Shown here: piece by piece, positions 24,882 to 34,383 of the stretch | How the letters are laid out: each line of letters starts with the position of its first letter | Position numbering within the stretch: position 1 is the first letter of the stretch | Origin: a virus | Strand: one strand, 5' to 3' | Length of the DNA stretch: 64,000 nt | Virus record (IMG/VR): IMGVR_UViG_3300013014_000020 | Location: 1 to 64,000 of that record | Translations under genes and position numbers: made by a program | Notes under the pieces: model-generated | The model's input: the letters and a program-made list of their open reading frames with translations, nothing else | Told to the model about the DNA's origin: nothing | The model's database searches: none

Positions 24882-27800
24882 TATCCTTCGGTGTTAATGT
24901 AAACTTTTATAAACTTATCAATAGCCGTATTTCCATTTGAAAGTCCGAAATAGAAATGGTATGGTGCTCCAACTAAAACACTTTGGTTTGGTAATCCGTT
25001 TACAACACCGTTAGGTAGTATTTCTGGATTGTCAGTAGAATCAAAGTTTGTTATGAATCCAAAATTTTCAAGGTTATTTGATTTTCTAAAATATGGATCT
25101 GTGTTAAAATCTAAATCTTGATAGTTTTTACTAAAAAATCCACCGTTTGATAAAACTTGAGTGTCCCAGTTGTTGTCTTCGGTACCAAAAATACTATTTG
25201 TTGGTCCTGTAATTCTCCACAAATAATGTGGTACATTCTGGTCAGATGGATAGCCATAATAACTAAATACACCACCACACTTATAACTTAAAGCTTCAAT
25301 ACCCGGTGATAATTTTCTTCTATAACTATAGTCTTCGGTAGATGATGAAAAGAAAATACCAAATACAGGTTTTGCGTCTGGTGTTGCATCTGAACCAATG
25401 TATAAGAAATTATTAGGGTAATTTTCTTCAATATATGGACTAACTCTCCATTCAGAATTTATCGATAACGCTTGTGCGATATCACCATCAATTCTTTCAG
25501 CTTTTCTTGAGCTATTAAAAAATTGTACAATTCCTTTACCTTCTGATGAACCACCACTTGGGCTTCCAATTGGTATGATTTGATCCCAAACTGACGCGTT
25601 AAGTAGTCTTGAAATAAAACTCATTTGTAGTAAATCTGAATTATCTTGGTAGGATGTTGACTTTATTTGGTCAACAAGATATCCATTAAAATCTGGGTCA
25701 TTACATATTTGACTAATAAACTTATCTCTAGGTCCCATATCCATTACTGTTGTTGGGAATTGGATTCGTTTTGTGTTATACCCTAAACCAGGAAAATCAT
25801 TTATTAAGTCTGATGGCCAAGACTGACTTGGTGTTGGTGATTCAACACCAATAAAACTATTGCCATTCCAGGGTGAAGACCTATAATAAAAACCATTAGT
25901 TAATTCGTTATAAACTATAGTGTCTTGACAGTACTTATATTGTGGTTCGTCTGGTTGTGCTAAATTAAATTTGGTTGTTTTATTAAATGTAAACATATAT
26001 AAAACGCCATTAATCCAGTTGTTTTGGAATGTTTGAGAAAACACACCTCTACAGGCTGCGAAATTTAATGTAAATCTTGTTTTCCATTCAAGAAGTAATC
26101 TGCCATCGGCTGGAAACTGAAGTAAAAAAGTTTTATTTAATAAACAATAACAACCTCTAACCATTCTATCATCTGGTATATCGCAATTAGGATTTATGCT
26201 AATATTTGTACCACTACCTTGGTAACATTCAAGTGGTCTCATATTTTCACAACTTAATGTTGATGTTAGACCTTGTACCAAGTCTGACTCATCATAAACC
26301 GTTTGACCGGCTGAAGGATCTGGAGCAAAAGATATTGTTGGTGAAGATTGTCCTTGTGCTCCAAAATATTGGAAATTACTATTTTGATGTAACGCATAAC
26401 TTGTTTCTCCGTAATTTTCTTCAGTTCTTGTTGATGTTGGTAATCTATCGCTTCTCATAACAAGATATTGTGGTTGTCCAGGTGTTTGATCAACTGTAAA
26501 CACTATCGGTGTTGGGTTGTACTTGTAATAAGCCGGAGAATAAACAGCGTATTTAGTAAGTCCTACAGAATATTGGTCATTATTATTACCAAAAACTTGA
26601 GTCATAGTTTGAGGATTATATAGTTGTCCTGCTGGTGAATTTGATGCGGTAAATGAACCTCCAGCAAAATAATAATTTAAAGTAGATTGTGATAAAGTTA
26701 CGTGATATGGTGTATTTGTTGCGTCAAATATTGTTGGTAAAACTGATGCTCTTCCGTTTGAATTACTTAGTATTATATCTTGGTTTGGACTTAACAAAGA
26801 TATTGTTTGGAAAGTCAGTAGTGGTGATGGTTTGTATCCACTTGCAATTGATTCATCTGGACATAAATAATAAAAAGGTAATGTTGATGTGAAACCAGTA
26901 AATTCGTTACAAGTGACACCACTTACTGTGTATGTTTCACCAATTCTAAAATTATATGGTTCAAAAAATAAATCTGGCGCTGAATCGTTTTGTGAAATAA
27001 TATGTGTTGTTGGTTTTACACCTGTTGCTTGTATTGGTATATTCAAATAATATTCACCCTCAACAATTGGTCCTTGACCAAAAGACTTACCAAAAATTCT
27101 AGATAAATCGTATTTATTTTTTTGTTTTGGTGAATGTGGGTCAACACCTCTAGTAATGATTAAAACTTCTAAATTACCAAATTGGGAAATATCTTCAACA
27201 ATGTTGTTAAATGTTGAATACTGGTAATTATTTGCTGGTGGTGGTCCTTGTGTTAAATTACAATCACCATCTTGATAAACAAAAACAGCATCGTGTTTTA
27301 GATATTTGTAAGGAAAATAATTTACGTTTGTAAAACTTGCAAGACCATTAAATTGATTGTATGTATATCCGGAAATTAATTGGAAGTATTCTAAATCTAT
27401 ATTGTACTGTAAATAATTTTCACTTTCACCAGAATAGAATAGTTCATATTGTACTGATTGGGAGTTGGTTGGTGTTGTTGCATAACTTAAATTTGTAATA
27501 CTAATACCTGTTGTTGTTAAACCGGTAACGGCATTATTCCCAAATTGATTTTCACCAAAATTATTACCATCGTGAAAAGTTGCACCACTTAAATTTGGGT
27601 TACATAATGAAATTACCCCGTCTTGGAATGTAAATAATTTACCACTACCGATTTGACTTGCGGTTCCAGCTTTTGCTAATATTACTAATACTTGGTCATT
27701 ATGTTTTGTATTTTGATTATTTGTACTTGTCGTGTTAAAAGTAGCTTCAATTTGATTCACACCATCAAAATATTTTTGTCTTAAATTAAATTCGTTTAAT

Positions 27801-30502
27801 TTTTGTGAATATGTTTCTGTATATGGTTTTGCAAAAAATCTCCAGGCTTGACCACTATATTCTTGTGCTGATAATAAGAAATGATTTGGTGCGTGTAGGA
27901 ATGTTTTATCTGGAACACCATAATAATCATTTCCAACATCAAGTGATTCACTACCACTTAATAGTCTTTGATACCCAAGAGTTGCGGCAATAATAACATT
28001 TGTGTCTATCCATTGTTCTCCGATTGAATAACTTAAGGATTTATGTCCACAGTAAGGTATATTCCAAACTAACGATGAATTACAATTAAATGGTGGGACT
28101 GTACAACTAAGTCCATTATAATAATAAAACCCACCAGTTGGTTCGTTTTGTGGGCTATTTTGACTAACATTTGGATGTGATAGTGTTGGGTATGAAGATG
28201 GTAGATTAATTGGGGCGATAAAAGAATTATCCGTTATTGCTGTTGTTGGTATACCTTGTGGTAAATTAGCACCATTAACTTGTGATTGGGCGTCTGATAT
28301 TCCTTGATTAACACTTGATTCTGTTATATTATTTGCCTCTGAAAAATCAGCATTACCACATTCACAATCACACGCAGTACAATCAGGGTATGATAACATT
28401 GGTAACCCAAGTCTTGGGAAGTTATCGATATTTATTAAATATTTCAATGTAAAAGCGGTAAAAGCAATACCTGCTCCAACCATAAATAACACTTTTGCAC
28501 CTTGTTTTATAATTTGTAAAATTGTTGCAACAGAAATTACTGGGCCACCTAAGTTTGCATCACCAATTGATGCTATGTAGTAATATAAATCAATACCGGC
28601 ATCAACACCAAGATATGTTATGTAAAAGCCTAAAAAGATCAACAAGTATTTAAGTACTGGCCAAATAAATGCAATTAAATGTGCAACAAATAATAAAGGA
28701 ATAAAAACAAGAGGTGCAAGTATTGATAAAAATAAATTAAAAACAAAAAATAAAAAATCAAAATTTCTTACAACATCATTTACTGGAAATGTATTTGTCT
28801 CCGATTTACAAGTTCTATTATCAATTTCTTTTATACCTAAATGTTTTCCTCTCCCAAGACCTTTTTTATAACGGTCAAGGAACATTGCTGTTGTATATAC
28901 TTTATTGTAATGAAATTCATAAAAACTATCTTCACAATTTATTGCAGCTTGAGGGTCAGTATAATCGTCCCAATCTAAACTAAATGAATATGATTTTAAT
29001 AAATCAAAATAGTCTTGATTAAAGAACTTATAAACAATGTCTGATGGTTGGTTTGGGTCTTCTGGAACCAAAGTTACATTTATAAAATCATTTGGTGTTT
29101 GTGTTGAAATTACTTGGGGATCACCATAATATGGTGTCCAGGGTCCTCCAACACTTGGTCCTACCTCAACAGAATAACTTGATACGTTTACAATTTCTTT
29201 AAAAACTAAACCACTATTTCCAAGTGGACCAAATATAACACTTGTACCTTGTCCAGGTTGTATTGTCCCAGTAAGTAGTTGTACTGTACCAGTTTTAAGT
29301 GGATCATTACTATATGTTGATGTTGTCCATCCGTGTTCTTTTATATTTGGAACAAAGAAATTTGCCCTTTGAAATTCATTTTGTAATCCACCTTCGTTTT
29401 CCCACTTAAATTTAAATCTATATCTTGCCTTTGTTGGAATACCAATTTTTGGGTCGTTTGAAATTGCTTGTTCACCAAATTCATTCGTGTAAACGTATTC
29501 TAGGTTCATTGGTAGATTAACCAAATACGAACCATCTGCATCTATTACTTTTCCATCATTTGGTAGTTTAAACTCTTCAAGTATTGGTAGACCTAAAGCA
29601 TCAACATTAATTGTTTGTCTAATAGATAGTATTTGTCCTGGACCCGCAATTAACTCACAAAGATTTCCAGTATTGTTTTTTGGTTTACAACTTACTCTTA
29701 ACGCATCGTCATCAGTTGTTGATATTATAGAACCAAGAAATACTGATTTTGGTTCAATACTTATATTCGCTTCACTTAAATCAAAATCAACCCTTGTAAT
29801 TCCTAATTGACAAACATCTGTATCACCCCATAATGGTGAGATATCAATAATTTTATTTAATGTTTTTATCTGTGGAAGTTCATTTAGGTTTGTCGATGAC
29901 TTAAAAGTATTTCCATCAACTTGATTTTCTGTTGCAATTCCATTCTGAATTAAATCTTGTGGTGTTAATGAAAAACAACCAATATCCGACAAATCAACAT
30001 CCAAGAACACAGTCTGGGTTCCTAAAGGAATCCCAAAAATCATATAATCACCACTTTCATTTGTTTTGGTTGTAAACTTATAGTATTTGTCATATACTTC
30101 AATATAGGATTGATCTAATAAAACTTCTTCTTTTGTTGGAAAAGTACCTGTTGCTGCGTGACCTACATATGATGGTAGTTTAGGTAACAGATTATATCTA
30201 TAACCATCTTCACTTACATCAGATAAACTTTGATAAGGATATAATTCAGTTATTACTGGGTTATTTTCATCTTCTGGTTGTAACGGTATGAAAATAGAAA
30301 CCCTTGCGTTTGGTAATCCAAAACCACCATTAACAAATACACGACCAACAATAACGCCATAGTCAGAACACTGTCTACTGTAAACCTCACTCTGTAATAT
30401 TTTAAGAGAAAGTATGTTGATTTGGTCAAAATCTTGATCCAGATTAATTTTAATTGATTTGTCAACCCCAACCTGGGTTCTTATTCTATGTGACTTAGGC
30501 AT
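24881..30502 (-). CDS. giant virion protein with central membrane segments
   Basis: A 1873-residue protein. Near the N-terminus are two carboxypeptidase-regulatory-like beta modules (GLPNARVSIFIP, about residues 54-65, and TNESGDYMIFGIPLG, about 146-160). At about residues 573-690 there are four or five long hydrophobic segments predicted to span membranes (for example FLFFVFNLFLSILAPLVFI and YLLIFLGFYITYLGV). They are followed by a Cys cluster, CTACDCECG, at about 707. The remaining 1100 residues are beta-rich and Asn/Tyr-rich like other tail proteins here. Membrane spans in the middle of a baseplate-operon protein are unusual. They could insert into the host envelope at infection or be buried until then; this is inference. 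Confidence 0.72.
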   Translation of the reverse strand: MPKSHRIRTQVGVDKSIKINLDQDFDQINILSLKILQSEVYSRQCSDYGVIVGRVFVNGGFGLPNARVSIFIPLQPEDENNPVITELYPYQSLSDVSEDGYRYNLLPKLPSYVGHAATGTFPTKEEVLLDQSYIEVYDKYYKFTTKTNESGDYMIFGIPLGTQTVFLDVDLSDIGCFSLTPQDLIQNGIATENQVDGNTFKSSTNLNELPQIKTLNKIIDISPLWGDTDVCQLGITRVDFDLSEANISIEPKSVFLGSIISTTDDDALRVSCKPKNNTGNLCELIAGPGQILSIRQTINVDALGLPILEEFKLPNDGKVIDADGSYLVNLPMNLEYVYTNEFGEQAISNDPKIGIPTKARYRFKFKWENEGGLQNEFQRANFFVPNIKEHGWTTSTYSNDPLKTGTVQLLTGTIQPGQGTSVIFGPLGNSGLVFKEIVNVSSYSVEVGPSVGGPWTPYYGDPQVISTQTPNDFINVTLVPEDPNQPSDIVYKFFNQDYFDLLKSYSFSLDWDDYTDPQAAINCEDSFYEFHYNKVYTTAMFLDRYKKGLGRGKHLGIKEIDNRTCKSETNTFPVNDVVRNFDFLFFVFNLFLSILAPLVFIPLLFVAHLIAFIWPVLKYLLIFLGFYITYLGVDAGIDLYYYIASIGDANLGGPVISVATILQIIKQGAKVLFMVGAGIAFTAFTLKYLINIDNFPRLGLPMLSYPDCTACDCECGNADFSEANNITESSVNQGISDAQSQVNGANLPQGIPTTAITDNSFIAPINLPSSYPTLSHPNVSQNSPQNEPTGGFYYYNGLSCTVPPFNCNSSLVWNIPYCGHKSLSYSIGEQWIDTNVIIAATLGYQRLLSGSESLDVGNDYYGVPDKTFLHAPNHFLLSAQEYSGQAWRFFAKPYTETYSQKLNEFNLRQKYFDGVNQIEATFNTTSTNNQNTKHNDQVLVILAKAGTASQIGSGKLFTFQDGVISLCNPNLSGATFHDGNNFGENQFGNNAVTGLTTTGISITNLSYATTPTNSQSVQYELFYSGESENYLQYNIDLEYFQLISGYTYNQFNGLASFTNVNYFPYKYLKHDAVFVYQDGDCNLTQGPPPANNYQYSTFNNIVEDISQFGNLEVLIITRGVDPHSPKQKNKYDLSRIFGKSFGQGPIVEGEYYLNIPIQATGVKPTTHIISQNDSAPDLFFEPYNFRIGETYTVSGVTCNEFTGFTSTLPFYYLCPDESIASGYKPSPLLTFQTISLLSPNQDIILSNSNGRASVLPTIFDATNTPYHVTLSQSTLNYYFAGGSFTASNSPAGQLYNPQTMTQVFGNNNDQYSVGLTKYAVYSPAYYKYNPTPIVFTVDQTPGQPQYLVMRSDRLPTSTRTEENYGETSYALHQNSNFQYFGAQGQSSPTISFAPDPSAGQTVYDESDLVQGLTSTLSCENMRPLECYQGSGTNISINPNCDIPDDRMVRGCYCLLNKTFLLQFPADGRLLLEWKTRFTLNFAACRGVFSQTFQNNWINGVLYMFTFNKTTKFNLAQPDEPQYKYCQDTIVYNELTNGFYYRSSPWNGNSFIGVESPTPSQSWPSDLINDFPGLGYNTKRIQFPTTVMDMGPRDKFISQICNDPDFNGYLVDQIKSTSYQDNSDLLQMSFISRLLNASVWDQIIPIGSPSGGSSEGKGIVQFFNSSRKAERIDGDIAQALSINSEWRVSPYIEENYPNNFLYIGSDATPDAKPVFGIFFSSSTEDYSYRRKLSPGIEALSYKCGGVFSYYGYPSDQNVPHYLWRITGPTNSIFGTEDNNWDTQVLSNGGFFSKNYQDLDFNTDPYFRKSNNLENFGFITNFDSTDNPEILPNGVVNGLPNQSVLVGAPYHFYFGLSNGNTAIDKFIKVYINTEG

Positions 30503-30519
30503 TAAATTGTCGTTTTTTC

Positions 30520-30526
30520 ATAAATA
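30520..30526 (-). promoter_or_regulatory. TATTTAT element before the 1873-residue gene
   Basis: Minus-strand CTATTTATGA, 17 bases before the ATG at 30502, within the gap between the small 37-residue gene and the giant protein gene. It is a candidate late promoter core. Confidence 0.35.
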
Positions 30527-30554
30527 GTTTATTTCCTATTTTAGAAAAATAATC

Positions 30555-30668
30555 TTAATTATAAAAAAGTAAAAGAAACAAAAATTCTTCTTCAGATGTT
30601 AGTTTACCATTAAGTGTTTTAAGATAATCAATTAATCTATTTATCGGTCTTCTTTTTCTTTTGACCAT
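30555..30668 (-). CDS. 37-residue basic small protein
   Basis: ATG at 30668, TAA at 30555. The product starts MVKRKRRPINRLIDYLK and ends in a hydrophobic FLFLLLFYN. It overlaps the last 28 bases of the 79-residue gene in another frame. The basic amphipathic N-terminus and leucine-rich C-terminus look like a structured peptide, not chance translation. Evidence is composition and position only. Confidence 0.5.
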   Translation of the reverse strand: MVKRKRRPINRLIDYLKTLNGKLTSEEEFLFLLLFYN

Positions 30669-30880
30669 CTTTTTGAAACGTCGTTTCTTAATTTCATACC
30701 ACTTTCTAATTCGTCAGCAATTTGTCTTAACATAAAAACTTTAGATTCTTGTGATTCATATGAATCCCGTAAAAGGTCTTTTATATTGTTATAAAGTAGA
30801 TTTTTATCTTTGTCTTCTTTTAATGTTTTTCTAACAATTCTTAACAAATCTGATTCACTAAGTCTTATAACCTTTTTCAT
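30641..30880 (-). CDS. small protein with MKK-x-IRL-x-ESDL N-terminus
   Basis: A 79-residue, highly charged helical protein. Its N-terminus (MKKVIRLSESDLLRIVRKTL) is a basic amphipathic helix ending at an LKE site. The starts of the 33262-34029 and 60042-60875 proteins are similar. In T4, short N-terminal sequences ending in (L/I)-x-E target internal proteins to the prohead and are cut by the gp21 protease, so a capsid-targeting role is possible. It follows the gp6-like gene by 26 bases; a TATTTAT element is in that gap. Confidence 0.7.
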   Translation of the reverse strand: MKKVIRLSESDLLRIVRKTLKEDKDKNLLYNNIKDLLRDSYESQESKVFMLRQIADELESGMKLRNDVSKRWSKEKEDR

Positions 30881-30891
30881 ATTTTTTTATT

Positions 30892-30898
30892 ATAAATA
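30892..30898 (-). promoter_or_regulatory. TATTTAT element before the 79-residue gene
   Basis: Minus-strand GTATTTATAATA, 11 bases before the ATG at 30880, in a 26-base gap. It matches the proposed late promoter core well. Confidence 0.4.
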
Positions 30899-30906
30899 CT
30901 TTGTTA

Positions 30907-32745
30907 TTAAGAAAAGTTAATTCCTTTAAAGTTTAAAACTCTAACATTAATATCTTTATTTGGAAATCTAATTTGATACATTTGAGTTGGTTCTGCAAAT
31001 ATTGTATCAGCAATTAATTCTATTTGTCTTGTTGATGGGTCAATATATCTTTGTGATGTTTGTGATGACGAGTACTGACCACCAACTTTATTAAAGAATT
31101 GTACGTCAGATATACTTATAACACCATCTAAATTTTGAATCCGTTTTCTAATTTCAGAAATATATATATTTTCACCCATTTGTCTATTAGCTGGTGAAAA
31201 ATATTGGGTTATTATATCTATAATTTGTGTAACAATTGTTCCTTGATTTTGACTTGCATCTAAAACAACATCAACATTTGTACTTAAATCAATAACATTA
31301 GCACTTTCAACAGAAATATAATCGTTAATCATTCTGTAATTTGATAGGTAATTAGCAATATTCTGTTTTAGTGTATTGGATGTTATTTCTGTCAGTTTTC
31401 CATCACTATCATAAGATAATAATTTAATCTTAATTTTATTATTTTCTTCTGTGATTGTAACTTTAGCTGGTGCACCAAATTGTGAAGGCATTGTTCTAAT
31501 AATTGATTCATAATCATTAATTGTAACGGCTCTATTTTGTGCTGAAAAGTTAAACGATACCATTTGTCTTACTTCTTCAGTCGATGGATTGTTTGCACCA
31601 CCAATTGCCGCTGTAACGTTATTACATCTTAAAGAATTGATAACACTTCTATTAACGTTATCTGAAGGGCCATTAACCGCAAAATTAACAGTTCCAATTT
31701 GACTAATCACATTTATACCTAAATTTGTATTACTACCCCCTCCAACCCTATATTGTATAAACATTGTTGTGTTAGGTTTTAAAGCACTACCTAATGTTAG
31801 ATTATTTGTGTATTTTGATAAATCAAATGAAAGACCGTCTCTTGCAAATTCTCTTAATTGATCCTCAGCTGAAGTATTACCACCACCAAATGTCATTTTA
31901 AAGAATCCTTCTGGTGTATATTCGGTTATAAATTTATCTGTTGTTGTAACATATTTTCCAACCTTAATGCCTGGGCTATCAGATGTTTTTGTTGGGTCTT
32001 CGATAAAAACTCTATCCTCCATTAAAGCTTGAACTTCATACCACCTATTATTTTGTCCAAGAAATTCTTGAGTTGGTGGTATTGTTACATATTGTGTTCC
32101 TTCTTTTATTAGTACACTTGTTATACCTAATACATTTTTTTCCGGTAAAAATAATTCATAAAAAGGTCTAACGTCATTAGGTGTTACAACTTTTTTAAAT
32201 ACCTTTGTTACACCATTAACAACAACTTCACGTTTAATAATTGTGTAGTTTATTATTTTTCCGTTTGAATCAAAATTAGGTATTTTTAATCGATTTGGTG
32301 AGCCCTCGGCATTTACAGCGGATGAAAAATCAATATCATAAACAGTTTCAAATGGTTGTCCGGCGCCAAGAACTTGCGCTCCTCTTCTTAATACACCACA
32401 GTAACTTAAATTTTCTTTATCACCAAAGGCTGGTACTGTGATTGAAAAATCAACAAGTGCGACGGAAGGTCTTTGTCCCGGAATTTTTAAACCGTAAGTC
32501 CTTGCGATATTAAAAACTGAAGATCTTTGTTGTGCATACTGAAGGACAGTCTCTTGGATACTTCTATCAATGTGAAATTGTAGGTTGTCTGTAACGGCGG
32601 CGTTTAAGTCTAAAAACACCGAAAAAATACCGGCGTCGTTAAAGTTTTGTACAAGGTCTGGATAATACTGTCTTGTAAAATTAATAAGTTCGGTTCTTAT
32701 TCCTTGAAAGTCCCTTGTTGTGTACGATATTTTCTTTTCTGCCAT
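30907..32745 (-). CDS. baseplate wedge protein, T4 gp6/baseplate J-like
   Basis: A 612-residue protein with the features of T4 gp6 / baseplate J family wedge subunits. It opens with YTTRDFQGIRTELINF, continues with DLVQNFNDAG and a helix including DNLQFHIDR, and contains the later GGGNTSAEDQLREFARDG and ITINDYESIIR-type segments of the J domain. Gp6 dimers make the continuous ring around the baseplate hub and bind gp25 and gp53. Here the gp25-like gene lies 4 bases upstream, the same pairing as in many contractile systems. Length matches T4 gp6 (660 residues). Confidence 0.92.
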   Translation of the reverse strand: MAEKKISYTTRDFQGIRTELINFTRQYYPDLVQNFNDAGIFSVFLDLNAAVTDNLQFHIDRSIQETVLQYAQQRSSVFNIARTYGLKIPGQRPSVALVDFSITVPAFGDKENLSYCGVLRRGAQVLGAGQPFETVYDIDFSSAVNAEGSPNRLKIPNFDSNGKIINYTIIKREVVVNGVTKVFKKVVTPNDVRPFYELFLPEKNVLGITSVLIKEGTQYVTIPPTQEFLGQNNRWYEVQALMEDRVFIEDPTKTSDSPGIKVGKYVTTTDKFITEYTPEGFFKMTFGGGNTSAEDQLREFARDGLSFDLSKYTNNLTLGSALKPNTTMFIQYRVGGGSNTNLGINVISQIGTVNFAVNGPSDNVNRSVINSLRCNNVTAAIGGANNPSTEEVRQMVSFNFSAQNRAVTINDYESIIRTMPSQFGAPAKVTITEENNKIKIKLLSYDSDGKLTEITSNTLKQNIANYLSNYRMINDYISVESANVIDLSTNVDVVLDASQNQGTIVTQIIDIITQYFSPANRQMGENIYISEIRKRIQNLDGVISISDVQFFNKVGGQYSSSQTSQRYIDPSTRQIELIADTIFAEPTQMYQIRFPNKDINVRVLNFKGINFS

Positions 32746-32749
32746 TTTT

Positions 32750-33211
32750 TTAAATATTAAGTATTACAAAATCACTTGATTCAAAGGCACTATTTGTAAC
32801 CTTATAATCAATTTTTACTCTTGCTGTATATTCTTTTTGTGATAACCCAGGTACACGAAACTCTCTTTGACCTTCTGAATTAATATATGTTGCTCCTGGG
32901 TCTTCTAAATCAGCAGTAGCTTCTTTTATTTCAACATTTGTTACTAAAACACCGGGCATATATCTTCCAACACTATCTCTAATTTCAGATTCAACATCAG
33001 AAAATGTTGGTCCATCTAATGGTTCAAAAATAAATTCATATAATCTTGTTCCAAAATCTGGTAAAAAATACCTAGTTCCTTTCCTTGTTAAAAGTAAGTG
33101 TATTAAATTACTTCTAATTTCATCATCAGCAGTTGGTGTAACACCAAGATACTTACCAAGTGATGATTGTTCAAAGGGAAATGCTAAACCATATGTTGTA
33201 CCGTATGCCAT
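32750..33211 (-). CDS. baseplate wedge protein, T4 gp25-like
   Basis: A 153-residue protein of the gp25/GPW family: TRKGTRYFLPDFGTRLYEFIFEP contains the conserved RxG-x(3,4)-P-x-F-G-x3 core with the EP(L) turn, followed by SEIRDSVGRYMPGV. Gp25 is the most conserved wedge subunit and joins gp6 to gp53 at the baseplate inner ring. It is slightly longer than T4 gp25 (132 residues). It heads the gp25-gp6 pair and is preceded by a TATTTAT element. Confidence 0.93.
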   Translation of the reverse strand: MAYGTTYGLAFPFEQSSLGKYLGVTPTADDEIRSNLIHLLLTRKGTRYFLPDFGTRLYEFIFEPLDGPTFSDVESEIRDSVGRYMPGVLVTNVEIKEATADLEDPGATYINSEGQREFRVPGLSQKEYTARVKIDYKVTNSAFESSDFVILNI

Positions 33212-33216
33212 ATAAC

Positions 33217-33223
33217 ATAAATA
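33217..33223 (-). promoter_or_regulatory. TATTTAT element before the gp25-like gene
   Basis: Minus-strand ATATTTATG, 5 bases before the ATG at 33211. It is consistent with the recurring element, but the distance to the start is very short. Confidence 0.35.
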
Positions 33224-33261
33224 TACATTATAGTGATTTTGAATAAATAATTAAAATCTAT

Positions 33262-34029
33262 TTATAATTGTCTGGCAACTTGATCAATCGCACACCAATG
33301 TGGTTTGTCACACCCTGTTTTTTTTGTACTTGTTGGATTGCTTACAATCCCCAATCCTGCCGCCGCATATGAACCAACCCATACATTACTTTCTGGTAAA
33401 CCTAGTTTTACTGCGGAAGTAACACTTTGTTTTGCTGAAGAATGTGGTTCAATAACATATAAATTATTTAGACTTTTATTAAGTAATTTTAACTTTCTTG
33501 CAAATTTTTCAGAATATGCACAACCAGCACTAAAAAGTAAAACATAACTATTTGGTTCTGACTCTAAAGCTCTTAATGCGTTTTCATTATCTGTATGTGA
33601 ATATCCTTCAACATCAGCATTAATTTTTAAATTGTCACTAACTCTTTTTGTTTGTTTTTTTACTGGTTCGTCACTACTTCTATTATGTAATCCAGAAACA
33701 AATATTACGTTTTTTATTTTACCGTCTTTTTTTTCTTCAGTATCTTTTTCTTCTTTATCTTTAGTGATTTTTACGTCTTTTTTAATATCTTCAATTTTAT
33801 TTTTAATTTCTTTATTTGTTGGTACTTCATCAATTTTAATATCGTCTTTCTTGTCGAAATCAATCCCGGTCAAACCTTTAAACACCTCTTTAGTTTTGTC
33901 TTTAGCTGTTTTATATGAAGACTTTACAAAATCTAAAGCATCATCATACCAAGCTTCGTTTAACACATCATTTTCTGTATATTTTTCAATAATTCTTTTT
34001 AATTGACTTTCTGTGATTTTTATTTTCAT
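33262..34029 (-). CDS. hypothetical protein with targeting-like N-terminus
   Basis: A 255-residue protein in three parts. Residues 1-30 are a basic amphipathic helix followed by VLNEAWYD, which resembles a T4-type prohead protease site (L-x-E). Residues about 45-105 form a very Lys/Asp/Glu-rich, probably disordered stretch. From residue 108 a compact alpha/beta domain follows, including VIFVSGLHNRSSD, LLFSAGCAYS and YVIEPHSS. The FSAGC elbow and late histidine recall alpha/beta hydrolase-like folds, but the evidence is too thin to name an enzyme. It lies directly upstream of gp25, preceded by a TATTTAT element. Confidence 0.72.
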   Translation of the reverse strand: MKIKITESQLKRIIEKYTENDVLNEAWYDDALDFVKSSYKTAKDKTKEVFKGLTGIDFDKKDDIKIDEVPTNKEIKNKIEDIKKDVKITKDKEEKDTEEKKDGKIKNVIFVSGLHNRSSDEPVKKQTKRVSDNLKINADVEGYSHTDNENALRALESEPNSYVLLFSAGCAYSEKFARKLKLLNKSLNNLYVIEPHSSAKQSVTSAVKLGLPESNVWVGSYAAAGLGIVSNPTSTKKTGCDKPHWCAIDQVARQL

Positions 34030-34043
34030 AACACTTTTATTTA

Positions 34044-34050
34044 ATAAATA
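34044..34050 (-). promoter_or_regulatory. TATTTAT element before the 255-residue gene
   Basis: Minus-strand ATATTTATTAAATA, 14 bases before the ATG at 34029. It is a good match to the TATTTATnAATA pattern. Confidence 0.4.
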
Positions 34051-34069
34051 TAGTGATAAAAAAAAATCC

Positions 34070-34297
34070 CTACTTTCGTAAGGATTCTTTTAAATTTGTA
34101 TTACCCCTTTCATATAAGGGTTCGTAGGGACAATGTCTACAATTATTTCCACAGCATTTGCCTCGTTTCATATGAAAAGATTCTGTCATAACAATATTTC
34201 CAGAATCATCTTTATAAAAGTCTTGTTCTGGAGTTTTTTTTGTTGTCTCTTGAACGTATAACTGTTGTACCCAGTCTTTTGATGCGTTTACTGTCAT
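34070..34297 (-). CDS. DUF5522-like Cys-rich small protein
   Basis: A 75-residue protein whose C-terminal half reads MTESFHMKRGKCCGNNCRHC followed by PYEP. The H-x-x-R-G-x-CC-G-x-x-C-R-H-C-P-Y pattern is that of DUF5522, found mostly in Bacteroidota. The four cysteines and two histidines would suit metal binding. The function of the family is unknown. Carrying a host-type domain supports the host assignment. It lies between the HNH endonuclease and the 255-residue gene. Confidence 0.8.
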   Translation of the reverse strand: MTVNASKDWVQQLYVQETTKKTPEQDFYKDDSGNIVMTESFHMKRGKCCGNNCRHCPYEPLYERGNTNLKESLRK

Positions 34298-34323
34298 TTT
34301 AGTTTTGTTTTCTTTGGTTATAG

Positions 34324-34353
34324 AACGCTAACAATACTTGATATGTTAGCGTT
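34324..34353. other. 10-bp hairpin downstream of the HNH gene
   Basis: A perfect 10-bp inverted repeat (AACGCTAACA / TGTTAGCGTT) with a 10-base loop in the 86-base gap after the endonuclease gene. There is no T-run on the minus-strand side, so it is not a classic intrinsic terminator; RNA processing or stabilisation is possible. Confidence 0.5.
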
Positions 34354-34383
34354 ACATTGTTTCCCCAGGTTATTTTCATAATA

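Noticed and set aside
33262-34029. Calling the 255-residue protein an endolysin or esterase.
   Set aside because: Only a weak FSAGC elbow supports a hydrolase fold; no lysin motif is present.
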